Shown here in pieces: positions 1 through 8,888 of a stretch of DNA of 64,000 nucleotides. A model generated the notes under the pieces. It ran no database searches, was not told where the DNA came from, and worked only from the letters and a program-made list of their open reading frames with translations. Origin of the DNA: Lachnospiraceae bacterium (GTDB lineage: Bacteria; Bacillota; Clostridia; Lachnospirales; Lachnospiraceae); the NCBI GenBank assembly GCA_902363445.1, contig CABJAB010000006.1, forward strand, positions 124,001 to 188,000, written 5' to 3'. Positions within the stretch are counted from its first letter, which is position 1, and every line of letters starts with the position of its first letter. The translations under genes and the position numbers were made by a program.

Positions 1-977
1 GCCGGATAATCATAGTCGACCCCCATGATCTGTTCCCATTTCCGTTTACATTCCTGCAGGATCCACATGGCGCATACATTCCGCTTAAGAAGTGTTTTCC
101 CAAAGGCAAGCCCAGTATTGGAAAGATTGTAGTGGTACGACAGTCCGCTGTCCGCCGGTTCCTCCAGCTCCATGCTCACCAGATACCAGCTTCCGGTTGA
201 AATATATGCCCAGTCCTTTCTGCCGTCCACCGGGACCGCCACTCCCGCCGACGACGTATCGTGCACGGCCGGGGCCACCACTTCAAACCGGTTTGTTCCG
301 CACCATCTGGCGTGTTCCTCCGATATCCTCCCCAGGCACGCGCCGGCATGGACTACCGGCGGCTGAAGGCTTTTAGGAATTCCGAACAGATCGAATACCC
401 GATCCTCCCAGCATTGGTTCCTCATATTGAACATTTGAGAATAGGAAGCCACTGAAAATTCTGAGCATACCTTTCCGGAAAAAAAATACATCAGGATATC
501 TCCCAGATGCATCATACGATTTCCGTTCTGAAGAAGCTCCGGGTTCTCTTTCTTCACCGCCAGCAGCTGGCACAAGGTGGCATCCTGAATGCGCCGCTGG
601 GTGGTCAGCTCATAGAGATCCCGGTAACTGATCTTCTTCTCCACCTCTTCGGGCATGCCGTTCGTCCGCTTATCCCGGTAAAAGACCGGAAGCCCTGCCA
701 ATTCCCCCTGAGGATCCACAATGCCGAAATCACTGGACCAGGAATCCGCCCCGAAGCTTCTGATCGTTACGCCTTCACGCCCCAGCCTTTCCAGTGCTCG
801 GCAGATCTCCCCATAGATTCCGTAGACATCAATGCATACGTGTCCGTTCATATAAATCCTGGGAGTGGGAAAACGCCCTACCTCCCGCATCTCTATCGTC
901 TTCCTGTCTGTCAGCGCGGACAGCAGGATCTTGCCATTGCTGGAGCCCAGGTCTGCGGCTAAATATTGTTCCTTCAT
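1..977 (-). CDS. FGGY-family carbohydrate kinase, rhamnulokinase-like (3' end off window)
   Basis: The reverse-strand frame is open from the ATG at 977 to the left edge (about 325 codons); its C-terminus lies outside the window. The N-terminal phosphate-binding motif DLGSSNGK at about residue 9 and the later GADSWSSDFG and ISTGSWYLV motifs are those of FGGY sugar kinases closest to RhaB, which phosphorylate a ketose such as L-rhamnulose at O1 in the cytoplasm. GGAGGG lies 6 bases before ATG 977; an ATG at 980 is too close to it. It is the last visible gene of the leftward sugar operon and a second kinase besides the one at 1991-3460. The substrate cannot be assigned; the family call is firm. 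Confidence 0.9.
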   Translation of the reverse strand, partial: MKEQYLAADLGSSNGKILLSALTDRKTIEMREVGRFPTPRIYMNGHVCIDVYGIYGEICRALERLGREGVTIRSFGADSWSSDFGIVDPQGELAGLPVFYRDKRTNGMPEEVEKKISYRDLYELTTQRRIQDATLCQLLAVKKENPELLQNGNRMMHLGDILMYFFSGKVCSEFSVASYSQMFNMRNQCWEDRVFDLFGIPKSLQPPVVHAGACLGRISEEHARWCGTNRFEVVAPAVHDTSSAGVAVPVDGRKDWAYISTGSWYLVSMELEEPADSGLSYHYNLSNTGLAFGKTLLKRNVCAMWILQECKRKWEQIMGVDYDYP

Positions 978-1001
978 CATATCCCTCCAATCATGTAGAC
1001 G

Positions 1002-1032
1002 GGGCAGAACTCCGTTTTTTGGGATTCTGCCC
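1002..1032. other. Intercistronic hairpin
   Basis: GGGCAGAA at 1002-1009 pairs with TTCTGCCC at 1025-1032, with three further inner pairs around a bulge. It lies between the distal aldolase and the last kinase of the leftward operon. No T-run follows on the reverse strand, so an mRNA-stabilising or processing hairpin is more likely than a terminator. Confidence 0.45.
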
Positions 1033-1080
1033 TGTCAGTCTGCACCTTGTTCCGATGGTCCTGACCATCCTCCCGCCGGC

Positions 1081-1704
1081 TTATTTCTGGTTCAAAGAGA
1101 AGAAAAAGTCACACTCCTCCGGGCTCAGGTCTGCCTGCCTGCCCAGGGCATTGGCAATGAACACCGTTTTTGTAATAGCCTCGGCCGCTTCCACTCTGTT
1201 CATGGCGTCTGTCACCGTCGCCCCTACGGCCAGTACACCATGGTTGCCAAGGATGACGATATCATGATGCTTAAGGATCGGGATCGCCCCCTTCAGGATG
1301 TCCTCTGTGCCGGGACGGCCATAGGGCGCCACCTGAAAATAATCAAAATTCCCCATCATTTCCGGATATGCTCTTGTCTCCACCGGCTTACAGCAAAGAG
1401 CATAAGCAGTCAGAAAGGTGGGATGGCAGTGTACCACTCCTCCTATATCATCCCGGATCGTATATGTTTCCATGTGCATGGGAAGCTCCGAGGTGGGTTT
1501 ACAATTTCCTCCCACCTGTCTTCCGTCCGAATCGATCACAGCCACCATCTCCTCAGTTAGGAGGGCCTTGTTCTTTCCTGTCGGAGTAATATAGACCAGC
1601 CCATCTTTCTTAGTCGATATATTTCCCTCAAAGGCATTCACCAGGTTCTTCTCATCCAGGCGCTTTGCCACCTGGAGAACTTCCAGTATCTTTTTTCTGT
1701 CCAT
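1081..1704 (-). CDS. Class II aldolase, L-fuculose-1-phosphate aldolase-like
   Basis: This 207-residue protein has the full length of the FucA/AraD class II aldolase/epimerase family. Visible features are the zinc ligands in VVHCHP (about residue 91) and GNHG (about 153) and the catalytic Glu in TSELPMH. The family cleaves ketose-1-phosphates to dihydroxyacetone phosphate and an aldehyde, or epimerises ribulose-5-phosphate; zinc-dependent, cytoplasmic. It is the second aldolase of the operon (the other is at 3484-4152), so the locus may process two related sugars or two successive intermediates. Family assignment is secure; which phosphosugar it cleaves is unknown. Confidence 0.88.
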   Translation of the reverse strand: MDRKKILEVLQVAKRLDEKNLVNAFEGNISTKKDGLVYITPTGKNKALLTEEMVAVIDSDGRQVGGNCKPTSELPMHMETYTIRDDIGGVVHCHPTFLTAYALCCKPVETRAYPEMMGNFDYFQVAPYGRPGTEDILKGAIPILKHHDIVILGNHGVLAVGATVTDAMNRVEAAEAITKTVFIANALGRQADLSPEECDFFFSLNQK

Positions 1705-1727
1705 CGTCTCAAATCCTCCTTATCTTG

Positions 1728-1964
1728 TCATGATTCCTCTGCCAGATAATCCTTAAGCTCTTCAAAAAGCTTTCCAGCGTCGATGTCATCTTCCACCACT
1801 ACGAACATATCTTCCTTCAGGCTGAGGATGAACATGCCGAGCAGAGATTTGGCGTCGACCATTCCCGATTTGCTGTGAATCCAGATATCATACGTGTACT
1901 GAGATACGATCCGATTGATCTTCATGATGTCATCGGCTTCGTGAATCTGTATCCGTTTTCTCAT
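1728..1964 (-). CDS. HPr-like domain protein lacking the active-site histidine
   Basis: A 78-residue protein of HPr length. The segment around residues 39-48 (DAKSLLGM) matches the HPr regulatory-serine region (canonical KSIMGV), and the remainder follows the HPr strand/helix order. The phosphorylatable His-Ala-Arg-Pro motif expected near residue 15 is absent; ADDIMKINRIV stands there, so phosphate transfer from enzyme I is not expected. AAAGGAG precedes the ATG. It sits between two kinase/aldolase pairs in an operon whose transporter is an ABC system, not a PTS. A regulatory partner role, for instance to a catabolite regulator or kinase, is inference. Confidence 0.75.
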   Translation of the reverse strand: MRKRIQIHEADDIMKINRIVSQYTYDIWIHSKSGMVDAKSLLGMFILSLKEDMFVVVEDDIDAGKLFEELKDYLAEES

Positions 1965-1990
1965 TTTTTGCTCCTTTCCATATCAGAGGC

Positions 1991-3460
1991 CTAATAGTGA
2001 ATGCGTTCAAACAGCTTTCTGTTGTTCTCAAAGGCTTCCTCCATCCGTTCATTTTTCTTCGGCTCATAAATTCGGATCCCCACAGAACGCCTCACGATCT
2101 CCCTGGTCTCCATAAGGCTCTCGGCCAGTCCGCCGGCCAAAAGCTGAACAGAGGTATTTCCGTATGCGCTGGCTTCCGCCGGCCCTGCCTTCACCACACA
2201 CGCGGCCGCATCGGCTATGGCCTGGCATAAAGACGCGTCCTGACTTCCCCCGGCCACGATGTGAATCACAGAAAACCTTCGTCCGCTGCATTCTTCCAGC
2301 CGTTCCTTCATCACCTTAAATTTAAGAGCGAGACTGTCATCTATGCACCGAATCACCTGTCCCACATTCTCCGGTACCGGCTGTCCATTTTCCAGGCACA
2401 GACCGCGTATCACACCGGGGATATCTCCCGGAGGCACCAGCCTGGCGTCATCCACATCGATCACGCTTCGGAAAGGCTCACATTCTGCCCCCAGCTCTGC
2501 CAGCTCTCCGAAACTATATTCTTTTCCTTCCCGTATCCATTGACGCCTGGATTCCTGTACCATCCACATGCCCATGACATTTTTGAGGAAACGGATCCTT
2601 CCGTCAGATCCCCCTTCATTAGTAAAGCGATACCGCGCCGCAGTTTCATTGACAATGGGGATATCCGATTCAATCCCGATCATCGCCCAGGAGCCGCACA
2701 CGATATACACAAAATCCTGGGATTCCGCGGGCACTCCGGCGACCGCCGCGGCCGTATCGTGGCTGCATCCGGACATCACCGGCACCCGGCGTCCCCGGAT
2801 ACTCTCCCTTGTCTTTCCAAGCATATGGGCCTGTGTGACCGGAAGCAGTTTTTCCCGGGGAAACGGCACCGCCCCCAAAAGTATCTCATCCCAGGTTTTC
2901 CGCCAGGGATCCAGCATCTGGGAGGTGGAAGCGATGGAATAATCCGCGTTCTTTTCTCCGGTCAGAAAGTAATTGAACAAATCCGGAGTGAACAGCATAC
3001 AGGATATGGATTCCAGCATCCAGGGCTTTTCTTTTACCAGATAATAAAGCAGGTACAGGGTATTCCAGTTCAGGAACTGGACACCTGTCCTCATATAAAT
3101 CTCTTTTTCCGGAATCCACTCAAAAAAATCTTCCTTCAGGCCATTAAACCGTCCGTCCCTGGCACAGACGCCTCCCCAGAGATATTCGCCGTTCCAGTCC
3201 AGGGCTGTCATATCGGTTCCCCAGGAATCCAGGGCCAGGCTGTCGAGAGGAGCGTCTTTGGCCGCCGCCAGAAGGGCATTTCTCACTTGGGCGAACACTC
3301 CTAAAAGGTCCCAGTATTCATGTCCCAGCACGGGAACCGATTGATGATAAAACCGGTTCTTCTCCTGGATCTCTACCGTCCTTCCATCATATTCCGCCAA
3401 AAAAGTCCGGACACTGGAGGTCCCTATGTCCAGGGCCGCCATCCTGAATTTCTTCTCCAT
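1991..3460 (-). CDS. FGGY-family carbohydrate kinase, rhamnulokinase-like
   Basis: A 489-residue, full-length FGGY kinase. The N-terminal MAALDIGTSSVRTF phosphate loop, ALDSWGTDM (about residue 83), CSHDTAAAVAGVP (about 235) and the C-terminal VAGGSQDASLCQ nucleotide-binding motif are visible; the order and spacing are closest to RhaB. It should use ATP to phosphorylate the ketose released by the isomerase at 4201-5586, feeding the adjacent aldolase 23 bp upstream. The ATG at 3460 is preceded by GGAGGAG at good distance; an ATG at 3472 overlaps that site. The exact sugar (rhamnulose, fuculose, ribulose or other) is not decided by sequence. Confidence 0.9.
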   Translation of the reverse strand: MEKKFRMAALDIGTSSVRTFLAEYDGRTVEIQEKNRFYHQSVPVLGHEYWDLLGVFAQVRNALLAAAKDAPLDSLALDSWGTDMTALDWNGEYLWGGVCARDGRFNGLKEDFFEWIPEKEIYMRTGVQFLNWNTLYLLYYLVKEKPWMLESISCMLFTPDLFNYFLTGEKNADYSIASTSQMLDPWRKTWDEILLGAVPFPREKLLPVTQAHMLGKTRESIRGRRVPVMSGCSHDTAAAVAGVPAESQDFVYIVCGSWAMIGIESDIPIVNETAARYRFTNEGGSDGRIRFLKNVMGMWMVQESRRQWIREGKEYSFGELAELGAECEPFRSVIDVDDARLVPPGDIPGVIRGLCLENGQPVPENVGQVIRCIDDSLALKFKVMKERLEECSGRRFSVIHIVAGGSQDASLCQAIADAAACVVKAGPAEASAYGNTSVQLLAGGLAESLMETREIVRRSVGIRIYEPKKNERMEEAFENNRKLFERIHY

Positions 3461-3483
3461 CCGCTCCTCCATTCCATCTATGT

Positions 3484-4152
3484 TCAGAATTTCACGTAGC
3501 CCGGGTGCTTCGCCTCCGGGTTATTGCCCCGGTACATTTCCACCAGCTTGTCGATCTCTTTTCTGGGAAGTTCATTCTGTTTTCCAAGCATCATGCCCAG
3601 ATAAACGATCTTCGCGTTGTACTCCAGCGTTTCCGTTTTAAAATACGCGGTGGTCAGATCTTTCCCCACGGTCACGGTCCCGTGGTTCTCCAGCAGAAAT
3701 GCGTCATATGTCTGAAGGAACGGAATCATGGCATCGGCCAGCTCCTGCGTGGAGGGCTTTGCATAAGGAACGATGGGCACGGCTCCCAGCGCGCAGACGG
3801 CCTCCGGAAGGATATATTTGTCCAGAGGGATATGTGCCACAGCGAAAGTAGTCGCATAGGGCGGATGAGCGTGTACTACGGCTCCCGCGTCCGGCCTTTC
3901 CTTATATACCCGCAGATGGACCTTCACCTCGGAGGACGGCTTCCAGGTGCCTTCCAGCACTTCCCCCTTCTCATTCACCTTCACGATCATATCCGGTGTC
4001 AGATATCCCTTGCTGACTCCGGTCGGCGTGGTCAGATACTCTGTTTCATTCAGCTTTACGGTGATATTCCCATCGTTGGCGGCTACAAATCCATTGGTAT
4101 AGATCCGCTTTCCGATATCGCACATAAACGCCTTTAATTCCTGTTCATTCAT
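3484..4152 (-). CDS. Class II aldolase, L-fuculose-phosphate aldolase-like
   Basis: A 222-residue zinc-dependent class II aldolase. VVHAHPPYATTFA (about residue 91) and LLENHGTVTVGK (about 155) carry the three histidine ligands, and SSEVKVH the catalytic Glu. It should split a ketose-phosphate into dihydroxyacetone phosphate plus lactaldehyde or glycolaldehyde. It is packed between the isomerase (upstream) and the kinase (downstream), the classical isomerase-kinase-aldolase set of the fucose and rhamnose pathways. AGGAGGAAAG precedes the ATG. It differs clearly from the second aldolase at 1081-1704, so this is not a recent duplication. Confidence 0.9.
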   Translation of the reverse strand: MNEQELKAFMCDIGKRIYTNGFVAANDGNITVKLNETEYLTTPTGVSKGYLTPDMIVKVNEKGEVLEGTWKPSSEVKVHLRVYKERPDAGAVVHAHPPYATTFAVAHIPLDKYILPEAVCALGAVPIVPYAKPSTQELADAMIPFLQTYDAFLLENHGTVTVGKDLTTAYFKTETLEYNAKIVYLGMMLGKQNELPRKEIDKLVEMYRGNNPEAKHPGYVKF

Positions 4153-4200
4153 TTTGTCTTTCCTCCTGTATTGGCTTTTTGGTTCATGCAGTTTCTATGA

Positions 4201-5586
4201 TCATTTCCCCGATTCCAGGCAGACCGCCCGGATGCCGAGGATACTGCAGATTTCTTTCAGCTCCTTTTCATATTCTCCATATACCACATGGATATGGTTG
4301 GAGCGCACTTCATCAAAAAAGGTTTCTTTGTCACAGAGCAGCTCAAAATAAGCGTGGGGTCTTTCCCATATGGTTTCCCGGAGCTTTTCCCGGTCAAAAT
4401 ACACGGCATTGGCCGGAACGATCAGCATCTCATATTCTCCCTGCTTCCGGTTCAGTCTCGCCATGGTCACCCGCCCCTCTTTTGTCACGTATTGGGGACA
4501 TGTGCCGCCGTATTTCCAGTAGTGTTCGTGCACGCCTTCTCTTTCCCAGATGACTTCCTTTTTATCCCTGGCAAAGTCCGTCGGCTGGGACCCGCAGTTG
4601 CAGGTGGTCAGCACCTGGTCCTTATAGTCATATTGGGACAGATCCGTGAACATCACCGGGCCTTCCTGCAGATGATGAAGAAGCTCCATGGTCAGCGCTG
4701 CATTGATGTCCGCTTCACACCCGAAGACCATCCTCTCTTTCTTTCCAAAGGCGTCTTCACAGTCCCCCATCATGGAATGGCACAGACAGAAGGATGTATA
4801 CTGATTGGCCATCTCCGGCAGACATTTCGTGGAGACAAAGGACAGGTTATTTTCCCTGCAGAACTGCTTCATGGCCAGATACAGCTTGATCTGTTTCATC
4901 ATGGCTTCTTTGGTCGTCACAATGCCTCCGAAGCTTTCTTCAATCCATTTATAAAATTTTTCCGCTTCGTCGTCGTCTATTTTCTCTGCCCTGGCGATGA
5001 TCTCCATCTGTTCAAAGGTCTCGATCTCCACTCCGAACTTTTCACGCACCACATTGGGATCGCACACTGCCGTCACCATTCCCATGCAGGTTCCTCCGCC
5101 CAGCCCCAGCTTTTCTCCCTTCATGGAAGAGACCGCGCAGGCCGCGTCCAGATAGACTCTGCATTTTTCTCTGGTGGCAGCATCCTCAAAGGGGCCGTAC
5201 ACCAGATTTGCGTGAAATCCGAATTCATCCATTCCGCCTCTGGCAATGGCTCCGCCCACCAGGCCGCAGGTCCCTGCGCCCGCATCGGCCCAGATGACCA
5301 CAGGGACGCCCGCCTCCCGTACCAATGCCGCGGCACAGTTGGCATAAGTCCAAGTCCCCACATAGAGGACCAGCGCCTGGATTCCCATATAGCGCAGCTC
5401 TTTTCCGGCTTTTACCATGTCTTCCATGGTACGGTTCACACTGCCGACATCCTTTACCTCATAGCCCATCTCCTTCAATGCGGCCTTCACTACCTCGTGG
5501 GTGGCCGCAACACGGTCAATGGTTTCCTGGGGCCAGCTGTCCCCAGGCGCAAAAGTTGAAACAAGGCCTATCACTTTTTTTGACAT
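4201..5586 (-). CDS. L-fucose/L-arabinose isomerase family protein
   Basis: A 461-residue protein resembling the fucose/arabinose isomerase superfamily: an N-terminal Rossmann-like half opening KKVIGLVSTFAPGDSWP, a middle domain with GGGTCMGMVTAV (about 165) and acidic or His residues for a divalent metal, and a C-terminal half with conserved acidic and His positions. It is shorter than FucI (about 590) and near AraA length (about 500), typical of the uncharacterised isomerase-family branch found in gut Firmicutes. The expected reaction is aldose to ketose interconversion, first step after import. GGGGGAAAT precedes the ATG. Substrate unknown. Confidence 0.82.
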   Translation of the reverse strand: MSKKVIGLVSTFAPGDSWPQETIDRVAATHEVVKAALKEMGYEVKDVGSVNRTMEDMVKAGKELRYMGIQALVLYVGTWTYANCAAALVREAGVPVVIWADAGAGTCGLVGGAIARGGMDEFGFHANLVYGPFEDAATREKCRVYLDAACAVSSMKGEKLGLGGGTCMGMVTAVCDPNVVREKFGVEIETFEQMEIIARAEKIDDDEAEKFYKWIEESFGGIVTTKEAMMKQIKLYLAMKQFCRENNLSFVSTKCLPEMANQYTSFCLCHSMMGDCEDAFGKKERMVFGCEADINAALTMELLHHLQEGPVMFTDLSQYDYKDQVLTTCNCGSQPTDFARDKKEVIWEREGVHEHYWKYGGTCPQYVTKEGRVTMARLNRKQGEYEMLIVPANAVYFDREKLRETIWERPHAYFELLCDKETFFDEVRSNHIHVVYGEYEKELKEICSILGIRAVCLESGK

Positions 5587-5597
5587 AGGATTTCCCC

Positions 5598-6656
5598 CTA
5601 TTCTGATGTTTTGATCAATTGTTCTATCTGTTCCCTGTCCTCCAGGATACCGAGCTCTGTCTCCACCCGCACCGTTTCAAAAGGAGCGATGGTCTGGAGC
5701 GTCCCATATCTTCTCTCATTCACCCGGCCCTCGCAATGACAGTTCGCAGGTTCTAAGCCCACCGCATAAGCGCCTGCTATGTTTGTTTTCCACTCATGCA
5801 GAAACGGCATTACATTCGTGTCCTGTTTGATATAGAATCCAAATCCGAGCCTCTCGTTGAACGCCAGAGTCGTCACCTGCTTCTTCTCCCGGAAGCTGTG
5901 CATGATGCAGATCTCCTTTCCCGGCACCTGAGGCTTTTCCACCATCCGATACTCGGAAAGATACGGCGCCGCCCACTCATCCCTGCAGGATTTCTCCGAT
6001 GGCTCCACATAAATCTTCATCTCCGAATCCGCAAAGGGAAAACCCAGATTCAAATGATACATGTACATGAGCGGCCGTTCCTCAAACCCTTCATTTTCCA
6101 GCTCATCGGTGATCTTCACAGCCGGCTTCCCCATGGAGACATGCATGTGCCGCCTAAGAGCGATGTTTTCTCCGAAGAGGCTGGTCTCCCTCACTTCTCC
6201 GTACAGCTCAATGAGATAATCATCCTCGGTCCAATGGGCGGCAGCGGCCACATTCACCGCCGACATGGCTTTGATCCTTCCATGGCAAACCTGCCTCTCT
6301 CCCGCGTCCACACAGTCATACCCGACATTTTGGGTGCCGCAGGTATAAAACAGGCCGCCGCACAAATGCCTGAGCGTGTCTTCCGAAGATTCCGGAAGAT
6401 AGCGGAGCGGATACACCAGTCCATTTTTACTTAAGAAGTTCAGGGAAATCCCTTTGTAGCTCATGGAATTTACATCCATGCACCGGTTTTCCATCACAGA
6501 AAATTCCATTCCGCTCCCGTTTTTCACTTCCAGGAAACGGATCCCATCCCCATTTCCGTCAATCTGCTCCTTCCTCGTCACACCGGCTATCTGATTAATA
6601 TTTCCAACGTAGGAAAGAAGCTCTTGTTTCGTATAATCCCGTCCGAATACTTTCAT
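5598..6656 (-). CDS. DUF4432 family protein, aldose 1-epimerase-like
   Basis: A 352-residue galactose-mutarotase-fold protein of the DUF4432 branch. Visible are RFLEVKNGSGMEFSVMENRCMD near residue 40, the CGGLFYTCG segment (about 118) and YHLNLGFPF (about 203) with the conserved histidine region. Members accompany sugar-catabolic operons and are thought to interconvert anomers of the imported sugar or bind a sugar lactone; direct biochemical evidence is thin. It starts 12 bp before the isomerase gene is reached, so the two are cotranscribed. AAGGTG precedes the ATG. It is separated from the upstream binding-protein gene by a strong hairpin. Confidence 0.82.
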   Translation of the reverse strand: MKVFGRDYTKQELLSYVGNINQIAGVTRKEQIDGNGDGIRFLEVKNGSGMEFSVMENRCMDVNSMSYKGISLNFLSKNGLVYPLRYLPESSEDTLRHLCGGLFYTCGTQNVGYDCVDAGERQVCHGRIKAMSAVNVAAAAHWTEDDYLIELYGEVRETSLFGENIALRRHMHVSMGKPAVKITDELENEGFEERPLMYMYHLNLGFPFADSEMKIYVEPSEKSCRDEWAAPYLSEYRMVEKPQVPGKEICIMHSFREKKQVTTLAFNERLGFGFYIKQDTNVMPFLHEWKTNIAGAYAVGLEPANCHCEGRVNERRYGTLQTIAPFETVRVETELGILEDREQIEQLIKTSE

Positions 6657-6677
6657 TCACATTCACCTTTTCAAAAC

Positions 6678-6713
6678 CTGTGGCCTGTTTCCGCAGGCGG
6701 AAACAGACCACAG
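6678..6713. other. Strong stem-loop after the binding-protein gene
   Basis: A 17-bp stem (6678-6694 with 6697-6713, one mismatch) and a two-base loop. On the coding reverse strand it is followed by GTTTTG only, a weak T-tract. Placed just after the solute-binding lipoprotein gene and before the enzyme genes, it fits the usual attenuator or 3'-end stabiliser that makes binding-protein mRNA more abundant than the downstream cistrons. Confidence 0.7.
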
Positions 6714-6743
6714 CGTTCCGTAAAGCATGGTTATCGGTTTTTA

Positions 6744-7826
6744 TTACTTTCCGAAGGGGTACAGAAGCTCCTGAATATGTTCGTCATCGAAGTTCGCAGG
6801 AGTTACGATACTGTTGCCGGAGTTCACAAATTTCTCAACATCTTTTCCTTCGATCAGATTAATGGCCTGCGCTACAGACTCATAGCCCATGTTATAAGCT
6901 TCTGCAACGGAGCATGCTGCGATGGTTCCATTCTGGATATAACCGTTGATGGTATCAGAAGAGTCGAAACTTCCCAGGAGGACCTTGCCGCCCAGTCCCT
7001 TTTCTTCCAAAGCGGAGGCAATGCCCTCTGCCGTGGGAGTGTTGGTCGTGTAGAATGCCTTGATGTCGGGATATGCGGCCAGCATGTCATAGGTCTGGCT
7101 CATGGCCTTGGAAGAGTCGTTCTGAGAATAAAGGATTTCTCCAACAATCTCGATATCGGGATATTTTTCTTTAATGTAATTGATGAAGCCGTTCTCACGG
7201 GCCATGATGGTCGCGCCGCCGGGTACTGCGGAGATGATGCCTATCTGGCCTTTGCCGCCGATCCTCTGAGCGATTTCCTCAGCCACGTCAGCGCCGGCTT
7301 TTTCATTGTCCAAAGCTACCAGACAGTCATAATCTTCTGTGGAAATCTTAGAATCAACCAGTACCATGGGGATTCCGGCTTCCTGAACCTCTGCACAGGC
7401 GCCTGCGAGAGCGTCGGTATCGTTGGGCGCTAAAACGATAGCCGCGGGCTTCGTCCCGATAGCTGCCTCAACCATGGATACCTGTTTTTCAATATCCACT
7501 TCTCCTAAAGGCGGCGCCTGGTAGATCACATCGTATCCCTTTTCTTTTCCGCATGCTTCCGCACCGTCCTGCAGGCAGAGCCAATGGTTATACTGGGACT
7601 CTTTTCCAATCACGTAGATGGTCTTGCTTCCCGATGCGCCTTCCTCTTTTTTGGCCTCTGTGGTCTCTTCTTTTTTTGCTTCCGTCGTCTTCTCTTCAGC
7701 CGCCTTTGTGGTCTCGTCCTTTTTCGCCGCAGTAGTCTCGTCGACCGCTTTCTTTCCGCAGCCCGAAAGTGCCATAATCAGGCAGAGCATCACCGCTGCA
7801 ACCGCTGTCCATTTGTTTCGTTTCAT
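6744..7826 (-). CDS. Sugar ABC transporter substrate-binding lipoprotein (ribose/allose type)
   Basis: A 360-residue secreted lipoprotein. Residues 1-22 form a signal peptide ending in the lipobox LSGCGKK, followed by a Lys/Glu/Thr-rich linker with repeated KKEETTEAK units (about 28-68). From about 70 a periplasmic-binding-protein type 1 fold follows (TIYVIGKESQYNHW, VLAPNDTDALAGA, AFYTTNTPTAEGIASAL). It captures the sugar for the adjacent permease and ATPase, RbsC and RbsA types. AGGAGG precedes the ATG. The low-complexity linker tethers the receptor through the wall. Ligand is a monosaccharide by family; identity unknown. Confidence 0.93.
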   Translation of the reverse strand: MKRNKWTAVAAVMLCLIMALSGCGKKAVDETTAAKKDETTKAAEEKTTEAKKEETTEAKKEEGASGSKTIYVIGKESQYNHWLCLQDGAEACGKEKGYDVIYQAPPLGEVDIEKQVSMVEAAIGTKPAAIVLAPNDTDALAGACAEVQEAGIPMVLVDSKISTEDYDCLVALDNEKAGADVAEEIAQRIGGKGQIGIISAVPGGATIMARENGFINYIKEKYPDIEIVGEILYSQNDSSKAMSQTYDMLAAYPDIKAFYTTNTPTAEGIASALEEKGLGGKVLLGSFDSSDTINGYIQNGTIAACSVAEAYNMGYESVAQAINLIEGKDVEKFVNSGNSIVTPANFDDEHIQELLYPFGK

Positions 7827-7892
7827 GTTTCTTCCTCCTTTTACATTTTTATATAGTAAACAGCTCTATGCTGTTCCTAGCGTTCTTCTCCT

Positions 7893-8888
7893 TTACTTCT
7901 TAGAAGCCTCTCTGCGTCTCCGCATGATATCGGCCCATACAGCCACGATGATGATCACGCCGGTGATGACCTGCTGCCAGAAGGTATTCACCCCCAGAAG
8001 GTTCAGCCCGTTCCTCATGATACCGACGATAAATGCACCCATCACAGCTCCGGGGATCGTACCCTGGCCGCCCATCATACTGACGCCACCGATCACGGAT
8101 GCGGCGATGCCTTCCAGCTCAAAGCTGGTCCCGGCCGTAGGCTGTGCGGACAGAAGTCTCGTGGTGAGCATCACGCCCGCCAGTCCGGCCATGCCGCCGC
8201 TGAACATATAAGCGATGGTCGTGATCTTATCCGTGCTGATACCGGAAAGTCTGGCCGCTTCCACATTGCTGCCCGTCGCAAATATTTTTCTTCCCAGCGT
8301 TGTCTTAGAAAGGACGATGGTCAGGATCACCGCACATATCACCATGATATACACCAGCATGGGAATGCCGAGGATCTTTCCGCTCCCGATGAACTTAAGT
8401 CCTGCCAGATCGCCCTCGCTGGCCACTTCACGCACGGAGATGGACGAACCGCTGGAAATGATATAAGTGGCGCCCCGGAATATGTATTGAGTACCCAATG
8501 TGGCGATGAACGGAATCAGGTGCATCTTCGTAACCAGGAAACCGTTGAACAGACCGCAGAGGATGCCGCATCCAATGGTGATGATGATACAGATCCATGC
8601 CGGTATACCGGCCCGGAGGCTGACGCAGAAGATCGCCCCTGCCACACCGACTACGGAGCCCGCCGACAGCTCGGCGCCGCCGATGATCAGTACAAAGGAA
8701 ATGCCGCAGGCCAGGGTTGCATAAATAGCCACGGAAAGGGTGATGCTGATGACATTGTCTACAGTCAAAAAGGCTCTCGACAAGATAGAAAAAATGATGA
8801 TCAAGCCGAACAGTCCGGCCATGCTGCCCAGAAAGTTCGCAAATTTCGTCCGGGTAATCTTGTTTTTTACACTATTCGAATTATTCAT
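7893..8888 (-). CDS. Sugar ABC transporter permease, RbsC type
   Basis: A 331-residue hydrophobic protein with about nine or ten predicted membrane segments and the signature run GGAELSAGSVVGVAGA (about 87) and GSNVEAARLSGI (about 203), typical of BPD_transp_2 permeases for ribose, allose and xylose. It forms the membrane channel of the importer. The ATG at 8888 overlaps the 3' end of the ATPase gene (stop at 8881-8883); a GTG at 8897 is possible but its only Shine-Dalgarno would be adjacent. The overlap implies coupled translation with the ATPase. Confidence 0.92.
   Translation of the reverse strand: MNNSNSVKNKITRTKFANFLGSMAGLFGLIIIFSILSRAFLTVDNVISITLSVAIYATLACGISFVLIIGGAELSAGSVVGVAGAIFCVSLRAGIPAWICIIITIGCGILCGLFNGFLVTKMHLIPFIATLGTQYIFRGATYIISSGSSISVREVASEGDLAGLKFIGSGKILGIPMLVYIMVICAVILTIVLSKTTLGRKIFATGSNVEAARLSGISTDKITTIAYMFSGGMAGLAGVMLTTRLLSAQPTAGTSFELEGIAASVIGGVSMMGGQGTIPGAVMGAFIVGIMRNGLNLLGVNTFWQQVITGVIIIVAVWADIMRRRREASKK

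Noticed and set aside
2261..3304. Long plus-strand open frame (347 codons)
   Set aside because: It lies wholly antisense to the rhamnulokinase-like gene, has no ribosome binding site and a low-complexity composition; a shadow frame of a GC-rich gene.
4288..5559. Plus-strand open frame of 423 codons
   Set aside because: Antisense to the full-length isomerase gene, with His/Phe-rich translation typical of a shadow frame.
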